The notes under the pieces were generated by a model. The model made no database searches. It saw only the letters and a program-made list of their open reading frames with translations, and was not told the origin of the DNA. Of a stretch of DNA of 64,000 nt, positions 57,151 through 64,000 are shown one piece after another. Position numbers and translations under genes: made by a program. Positions within the stretch are counted from its first letter, which is position 1. The number at the start of each line of letters is the position of its first letter. The stretch lies in contig NMRB01000015.1 of NCBI GenBank assembly GCA_002633025.1, forward strand, positions 477,150 through 541,149, read 5' to 3'. The stretch comes from Notospermus geniculatus. Its lineage: Eukaryota; Nemertea; Pilidiophora; Heteronemertea; Lineidae.

Positions 57151-59789
57151 TACGCGTGGCATTCATCGACGTCGGTACATTGTTCGACAAAGTTCGGTGA
57201 AGATCGTTGTTCTCATATCAACACATATGAAAAAAGTTTGAATTTCAAGTGATTTTTTCCTTGATGTTTCGCGGGCATTGTTTGTTCATCGATTTTCCTG
57301 TCGGGTGTTCGGTGAATGGTGTCGCCATCTCTGACGTGATCGTGGAGGTATATGTGACCTCAGATGCAAGAAGTCGGAAGTATGCGCCCTCCAGATGCAA
57401 GAAGTCTTGCATCTGTTGTTCATCGAAGAATTAAATCGCCTGCAAATCGGGCAAACCTCCACGAGGATGCGCTAGTATCATATCATCCATCTATACACTT
57501 TGATAACAAGAGAATCCTCCGAGTCTGAGATTTGGCGCAGACGTCCGTCATACATGTAAGTGTTTCAATTGGTCAAAAGGAACCGATGCCAATCAACGCC
57601 TACTTCGGCCGTGAAAACGTCAGGAACGATAAATTTCACGGAAGAGCGAACGCCCTCATCTGAAGTTGTTAAGTGATCCCTAGAATCGCAGTCATAGCCC
57701 CTCCCATGGCATGCGAACCTAGCAGACTCCCATCAGGGACCACACATCTCTACTCCCCCCGTGCGTTCAATCTGAATCTTGAAAAAAAGTGTTTGTAAAG
57801 TATCACGAGTTTCCTCGTGATATTTCGACAATTTGTCAAAAATTTTGCGTATTATTCAGGTGGATTGATTCAGATTGTAGATTTCACTACTCGTTGTCAA
57901 GGCAACCAGACACACCTTCGACTACCGTACTAATTTTAAACAGTCAAGGTGAAGCTAGATTTCCAATGACACGGTAGCGAAATTGTGCTCCCCTCTCCCG
58001 TACGGCAACCCCAAACTACTCGGGCGGTATTAAGATGAGAGCACCGTGAGAGCCCCTGGCGGGTACTCCTGGAAGCACTGATCAGACTGGTGGATTGCAG
58101 TCTCATGAAATGAACAAGAGTATGCGTACACTTTATTCATCTGTCATTCAGCAAACTGAAGACAGTGCCTTCCCACTCCCCGCGCCCCTTCCCATTCCCA
58201 AAACATGTAAAGTGCACAGCAACCAAGACCAATAAAAGGAAAGAATAATGATTAGTTTTACGACATCAATCACAGCAAAAATGATAATACATGTACATTT
58301 GTTTGCTGAAATAAAATGGTGATTAAAACAAAGTCATGTTTACAGACAGGTAGAGAGGGCCGGTGCGACCAATTCGCTTGACATCGAGAACCCGCAGACG
58401 GGTTAAAAGTAACGTAGAGGGTACGCACGGGTTTACAGTCTTCTTTCTTCTGCAGCTCCTTATTATCAAGGGGGTGGGATGACCTATACTGAAAGCCAAA
58501 GGAAGCAGAACCCAATGCCGTGATGTCACATCCACCAAATGACATCTCAGAATTTGATTCCGATTCGACATGGCACCGATTGTTGAATATTGCAAAATAT
58601 CTGAGGTGACAAGACCACGAAATGGTGTTTCTGTGTTCCAGCTGGACGCGGCGCCCTGGCGCCTTTTTGACCCCCAAGTCAAAAGTTTCCAAATGACGTT
58701 TCCACTCCTTCCACTGTAGGCCTACCCGTCCCAAGAAATTTAGACGACGTGCAACACTGTCACGTGGTTTAAATTCACACTTCTTCATCTGAGGGCCCTC
58801 CTCACACTGCACGGTTGAAAAGTTTGGGTCCTTGTAGGCCTATGAGGTTCATTCCCTCATATTGAAGGATCACTAGTAGAATTGAGTCATCAGATATTTT
58901 ACAATTCCTCCGTCGGCGACATCCTTCCTTCCTTCCTTCCTTCCATCTGCAGTGTGATACAATCGGTGCCATGAACAGAAGCCCTGAAAATGAGGTGTGC
59001 ACACGAAATGATATCACGAATCAATAACAAAAGAACGGATAAGCAAGTCTTATCCATTCGTGAATGTACAAGACTGAATAGAATAAAGACCCACACCCGG
59101 AATTTTGGGAGGTTTGTCAGAAGTTTTATAAAGAATTTATCCTATTCAGCCTTGCACTGGTGCGAAGGTGCGAAGAGGGGAGAAGTGCAGTGCAAAAGAT
59201 TGAATTCCTACAGCCTACCCCCCACATCATCCCACTGGCCTAACAAGTTGCGTCTCACCTCATTGACGCTGTATTGGTTTGAAAATAATCAGACACTTCG
59301 AAGCAAAAATATACACACAAATCACCATACCATACACCACAACATAAAATGCCAGTATGCAAATGACAACACGTGATGAACAGACGAACAGCCAATCAAC
59401 GAACAGTAAATAGAGTAGGTACCCATAGATGGCAATATACAAATGAGAACACGTGGTGCAGAGCTGAAAGAGAACGGGGGAGGGAATTCTGCTCGGGACA
59501 CCTAAAGCACTTTCCGATGGCCAAAAGGAGAATTTTTCAAACTAGTTTCTTGACATACATTGTAGTTTGTCAAAAACAAAAGGTAAGTTTTTATTGCATT
59601 TTTGTGCATATGTAGCGCGTCCCGAGAGCATGCAACCAACTAAAAACTACTCACCATTTTCCAAGTCTTCGTGGCACCATTGAAGAGTCCATTGCATGAT
59701 TGGCCACCTTTAATGCGTTTTATGTAATCCAAGAATTTATTTTATTATCCATAAAGAATGCACCTTTAATCCATTGTGCACGATAAATT
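57151..59789. other. Region with no confident gene
   Basis: Only weak ORFs. The longest, 58270-58812 on the - strand (180 codons), contains stretches of plausible protein but matches nothing I know and has no splice-linked partners. A CCTT microsatellite lies near 58921-58942. AGATGCAAGAAGTC occurs twice near 57362 and 57393. Confidence 0.45.
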
Positions 59790-62700
59790 CATCGCCCCAA
59801 ATCCACTGTCCACTCACGAATGCACCTTCCTAGAGTCCATTGTCCACGGTGAATACACCTTCCTAGAGTCCATTGTCCACGGTGAATGCACCTTCCTAGA
59901 GTCCATTGTCCACGGTGAATGCACCTTCCCAGAGTCCATTGTCCACGGTGAATGCACCTTCCTAGAGTCCATTTTCCACGTTCGGAATGTTCCTGCCTAG
60001 AGTTCATTGTCCATTTCATCGTCGGCAGACGTTTTGGATCTCAGGTACAATGCCTGGCTGACGACTGTCACGTGATTTGGTCTTGCAAAGGACAATAACG
60101 TCAGTTCAGTTCTTCTTACAAAGGTAATGCACATGCAACAGACTAGGCCAGTCCGTTTGATTAAATGAGATATTCACCAGGTTCCGGTTTCCTGCTCCTC
60201 TGGTGCTCAACTCTTGAGGCCAAAGTTAGAAGTCTGAGAAAATTGAGTCAAAGTGAGGACAATATTCTGTCTCAAAAAAAGTTGGGGCGCCAACTGGTAG
60301 TGCCACCCAGTTTATTCTAACCATATTTTGAATGATGCTCTTGACGTCGACTGTCTCGTAAAACAAAAAAATCTTTTCATTGGATTTCCCCGTGCATGAT
60401 GAAAAGCGTCCCGAGAAACATGTAAACTACTCACCAGGAGTCCATTGTCCTTGTGGCGAATAGAACCTTTCCAGCGTCCCTGGCGAATGCAATATCCGCA
60501 GAATTTAGTCCATGGGTGCACCTTATTCCCAAGTCCATTGTTTATAATGAATGCCCCACACAGAACATGAGGACAGCATGAGAATCCAGTCCCTGACTCC
60601 TTGGCGAATGAAATATCCCAAGAATAAATGTCCATAAAGAATCTTTCCAAAGTCCTTAATGAATGCACCTCCAAAGTCCATGTGCGTAATGGATGCGCCA
60701 CACAGAGATAGTGAGAATAGTCCAGAGTCCACATGATTATCCATGATGACAGGATGAATGCGCCTTCCTAGTGTCCGTTTGTCCATATCCCTCTTACAGT
60801 TCATTGCCAACGGTGAATGCATCTCCCTAGAGTTCCTCCGTCGCTCGAAAACCTGAGAAAAAAATCGAAAACAAAGTCAAGAAAATATTTCAAAGAAAAA
60901 ACTCATCAAGTGTTTACAACCGGTTCAAACTCCATAAAATGAATATTTTGGGATATACCCAAAATATTCAATATGCATTTTAAAGAGTAACGCCCCAAAA
61001 ACGTCTCCTATATCATCCACTCATCAGTCCTGACGGGGACCTCTACCGGTAGTGCATTAACACATGTAGCGCCATATCTACAGTAGTACCTGCATGCGCA
61101 TTATGCATGCCATCGATCAATAGGCTATACACTGTATACATCTACAGAGGCACGGGTTCGATTCTCTCGTCGCACCAGCCGCAGCACAGCATCAGAAAAG
61201 TAACGTTAGTTTCTTACCTATTTCATGAATGGATGATAAATACTTGGGCCTATTGTTATCACAAAAGTCCCTTTTGAGTCAATCATTGAAATATTTCTGG
61301 GATTCCTCTTCAGGAAGGGCGCACCTTCCTAGAGTCCATTGTCCACGGTGAATGCACCTTCCTAGAGTCCATTGTCCACGGTGAATACACCTTCCTAGAG
61401 TCCATTGTCCACGGTGAATGAACCTTCCCAGAGTCCATTGTCCACGGTGAATGCACCTTCCTAGAGCCCATTTTCCACGTTCGGAATGTACCTTCCTGCC
61501 TAGAGTTCATTGTCCATTTCATCGTCGGCAGACGTTTTGGATCTCAGGTACAAGGCCTGGCTGACGACTGTCACGTGATTTGGTCTTGCAAAGGACAATA
61601 ACGTCAGTTCAGTTCTTCTTACAAAGGTATGCACATGCAACAGACTAGGCCAGTCCGTTTTATATGAGATATTCACCAGGTTCCGGTTTCCTGCTCCTCT
61701 GGTGCTCGACTCTTGAGGCCAAAGTTAGAGGTCTGAGACGATTGAGTCTGACAGTCAAAGTGAGGACAATATTCTGTCTCAAAAAAAGTTGGGGCGCCAA
61801 CTGTAGTACCACCCAGTTTATCCTAACCATATTTTGAATGATGCTCTTGACGTCGACTGTCTCGTAAAACAAAAAAATCTTTTCATTGGATTTCCCCGTG
61901 CATGATGAAAAGCGTCCCGAGAAACATGTAAACTACTCACCATTTCCCCAGGAGTCCATTGTCTTTCTGGCGAATAGAACCTTTCCAGCGTCCCTGGCGA
62001 ATGCAATATCCGCAGAATTTAGTCCATGGATGTACCTTATTCCCAAGTCCATTGTTTATAATGAATGCCCCACAAAGAATATGAGGACAGCATGAGAATC
62101 CAGTCCCTGACTCCTTGGCGAATGAAATATCCCAAGAATAAATGTCCATAAAGAATCTTTCCAAAGTCCTTAATGAATGCACCTCCAAAGTCCATGTGCG
62201 TAAAGGATGCGCCACACAGAGATAGTGAGAATAGTCCAGAGTCCACATGATTATCCATGATGACAGGATGAATGCGCCTTCCTAGTGTCCGTTTGTCCAT
62301 ATCCCTCTTACAGTCCATTGCCAACGGTGAATGCATCTCCCTAGAGTTCCTCCGTCGCCCGAAAATCTGAGAAAAAAATCGAAAACAAAGTTAGTCAAGA
62401 AAATATTTCAAAGAAAAAACTCATCAAGTGTTTACAACCGGTTCAAACTCCATAAAACGAATATTTTGGGATATAATACTCAATATGCATTTTAAAGAGT
62501 AACGCCCCAAAAACGTCTCCTATATCCACTCATCAGTCATGACGGGCACATCTAGTGCATTAACACATGTAGCGCCATATCTACAGTAGTACCTGCATGC
62601 GCATTATGCATACCATCGATCAATAGGCTATACACTGTATACATCTACAGAGGCACGGGTTCGATTCTCTCGTCGCACCAGCCGCAGCACAGCATCAGAA

Positions 62701-62823
62701 AAGTAACGTTAGTTTCTTACCTATTTCATGAATGGATGATAAATACTTGGGCCTAGTTATCACAAAAGTCCCTTTTGAGTCAATCATTGAAATATTTCTG
62801 GGATTCCTCTTCAGGAAGGGCGC
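59790..62823. repeat. 1.5-kb tandem duplication with embedded minisatellites
   Basis: 59798-61320 and 61320-62823 are two copies in direct orientation, with scattered substitutions and small indels. Each starts with four or five copies of a 33-35-base unit (GAGTCCATTGTCCACGGTGA plus ATGCACCTTCCTA) and later holds more diverged units (near 60430-60835 and 61950-62340). Unique parts include TTTCATCGTCGGCAGACG and GGTTCGATTCTCTCGTCGCA. ORFs of about 100 codons here are translations of the repeat. Confidence 0.85.
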
Positions 62824-63113
62824 CAAATTCGGATGATATGCATCAACACGGGAGAAATGCGTAGTGCGCGCACTTGAGAAAACAACGTGGAATGATTGGC
62901 TAATCTGCCGATTGTTTTCGAAAAAGATGGATTGATGACCGTGATCGACTTCTACATGTTTTTCCATCGGGCATTAATAAATTTCTGATAAGATAGTCGT
63001 GGAAAAGTAATATTCACTTACCGAAAACCTGCCGCGACTCGCTCCAGGTGTCAACAAACGCATGGTTCTTTTGCACTCGGCCCAGTTTTTACACACAGCC
63101 CTGAGGTCATGGC

Positions 63114-63623
63114 GGGTGCGTTCGAATACTTCCACCGCGCTTCCCAGACGAGTTCGTGTTTCAGGGAACTACGGGCATAGCAGTGGGCGTTAGTAATCGA
63201 ACGATATCGGGCCTGTCGAGTAGCTGTCATGGCGGCGTTTTGTCGTCTGCTACATTCTGACGTCAGCGAAGACATTCCAAGACGAAAATGATGGAAGCAG
63301 CGCATCGTTTAGATCATGGCAGGAAAAAAGGCGATGTTGGCGCTCGCTGTGAACAGCAGGTCGGCAAGTGGTCACTGGCTATCCATTCCATTAAGCGTCA
63401 GTGATGACAGTGACAGCCAAGAAACTGTTGTAGAATATGTAGTCCGCTTTGCGCCGCCATGTTGAAATGTTGCATTCTGGGATACTGTTTTAAGTCGACC
63501 GCCCACCTCAAGGGGTAGGTTACTAGTACTTGGAACAGGCACGAGCTAGCACGATTGCCATCACCAATTCGAACGCTGTCGTGCTGGCCCGAGCTGGCAC
63601 GGTGGAAGTATTCGAACGCACCC
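63114..63623. mobile_element. 0.5-kb inverted-repeat element
   Basis: GGGTGCGTTCGAATACTTCC at the left has its complement GGAAGTATTCGAACGCACCC at the right, extending through CACCG. Subterminal parts are also inverted but diverged. No transposase. A clear target duplication is not visible. Confidence 0.65.
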
Positions 63624-64000
63624 AAGTAGATCTACCTCAATCGGGCGGGATTTTCAGATATTCATGCATGTTTGGCATGCGACCACGCGTCCCCTCTGGC
63701 CAGTTCACACGTCCGCCGCGAGGGGCGCCACCAATGATCCCTTGCTTCGGGCCTTTGCCGAGAGGTAAGAGGTGGACATAGACTGAATGCAGGATGTTCT
63801 ATGCCTAGGCCCTACTGATGGTCGTCTGGCGCTAGATTACGTTAGGGCCTTTTTTGTTTGCAGCAGCGGTGCCAAAATTTTGAAAATCGACCTGTCTGAA
63901 TTGAGGAGCACGTGACGTGTGTATACCCTAATTCTAGGGTAAATTAATTAGGGTCACACCGAGTGAATGATCAAGAGAAAGAAAAGATAATCAATTATCA

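Noticed and set aside
58270-58812. 180-codon ORF on the - strand
   Set aside because: Mentioned under the gene-poor region but not called: no known domain, no splice partners, and a 119-codon ORF overlaps it in another frame.
60312-60734. 140-codon ORF on the - strand with a near copy at 61937-62248
   Set aside because: A translation of diverged minisatellite units within the tandem duplication; conservation reflects the duplication, not selection.

Overview
The window is a draft-assembly fragment of an invertebrate animal genome. Genes are split by introns with GT-AG junctions, and the spacers are full of short transposon derivatives, minisatellites and AGGCCT-palindrome-rich low-complexity DNA. 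A three-domain flagellar creatine kinase, an invertebrate-type TRPV channel and the AGGCCT-rich background point to a marine deuterostome, most likely an echinoderm or another ambulacrarian. That assignment is inference.

Layout: (1) 1-8.6 kb holds a flagellar creatine kinase on the + strand. Its 5' part appears twice and part of domain 2 appears twice because contig ends were joined without merging. (2) 8.6-16.3 kb shows no convincing gene and carries several fold-back elements. (3) 16.35-20.1 kb, - strand, is an eight-finger C2H2 zinc finger gene, also with a duplicated contig overlap. (4) 20.75-22.3 kb, + strand, is EFCAB10, head-to-head with the zinc finger gene. (5) 23.3-37.2 kb, - strand, is a TRPV channel with at least 14 coding exons, including two same-length, same-phase versions of the S5 exon. 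(6) 38.27-43.14 kb, + strand, is leukotriene A4 hydrolase, head-to-head with TRPV, with two same-length, same-phase versions of the exon that carries the third zinc ligand. (7) 44.9-46.7 kb, + strand, is a small secreted Ig-FN3 protein. (8) 47.3-48.4 kb is a satellite array running into an 892-base gap. (9) 49.8-53.0 kb, + strand, is a POT1-like telomere protein with a 310-residue N-terminal extension; only its OB1-OB2 half is visible. (10) 53.6-55.6 kb, - strand, is a multi-pass membrane protein of unknown family. (11) 55.7-64 kb is mostly repeats: CACTA-like elements, a 1.5-kb tandem duplication built on minisatellites, and a 0.5-kb inverted-repeat element.

The genes do not form a pathway. 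Creatine kinase, EFCAB10 and the TRPV channel all belong to families linked to cilia or flagella, which may be chance. The most notable biology is tandem exon duplication in two adjacent, divergently transcribed genes (TRPV S5 and LTA4H active site). The most notable technical point is that single-n positions mark unresolved contig joins. Exon boundaries were derived by eye from reading frame, phase and splice consensus, and may be off by one or two bases.
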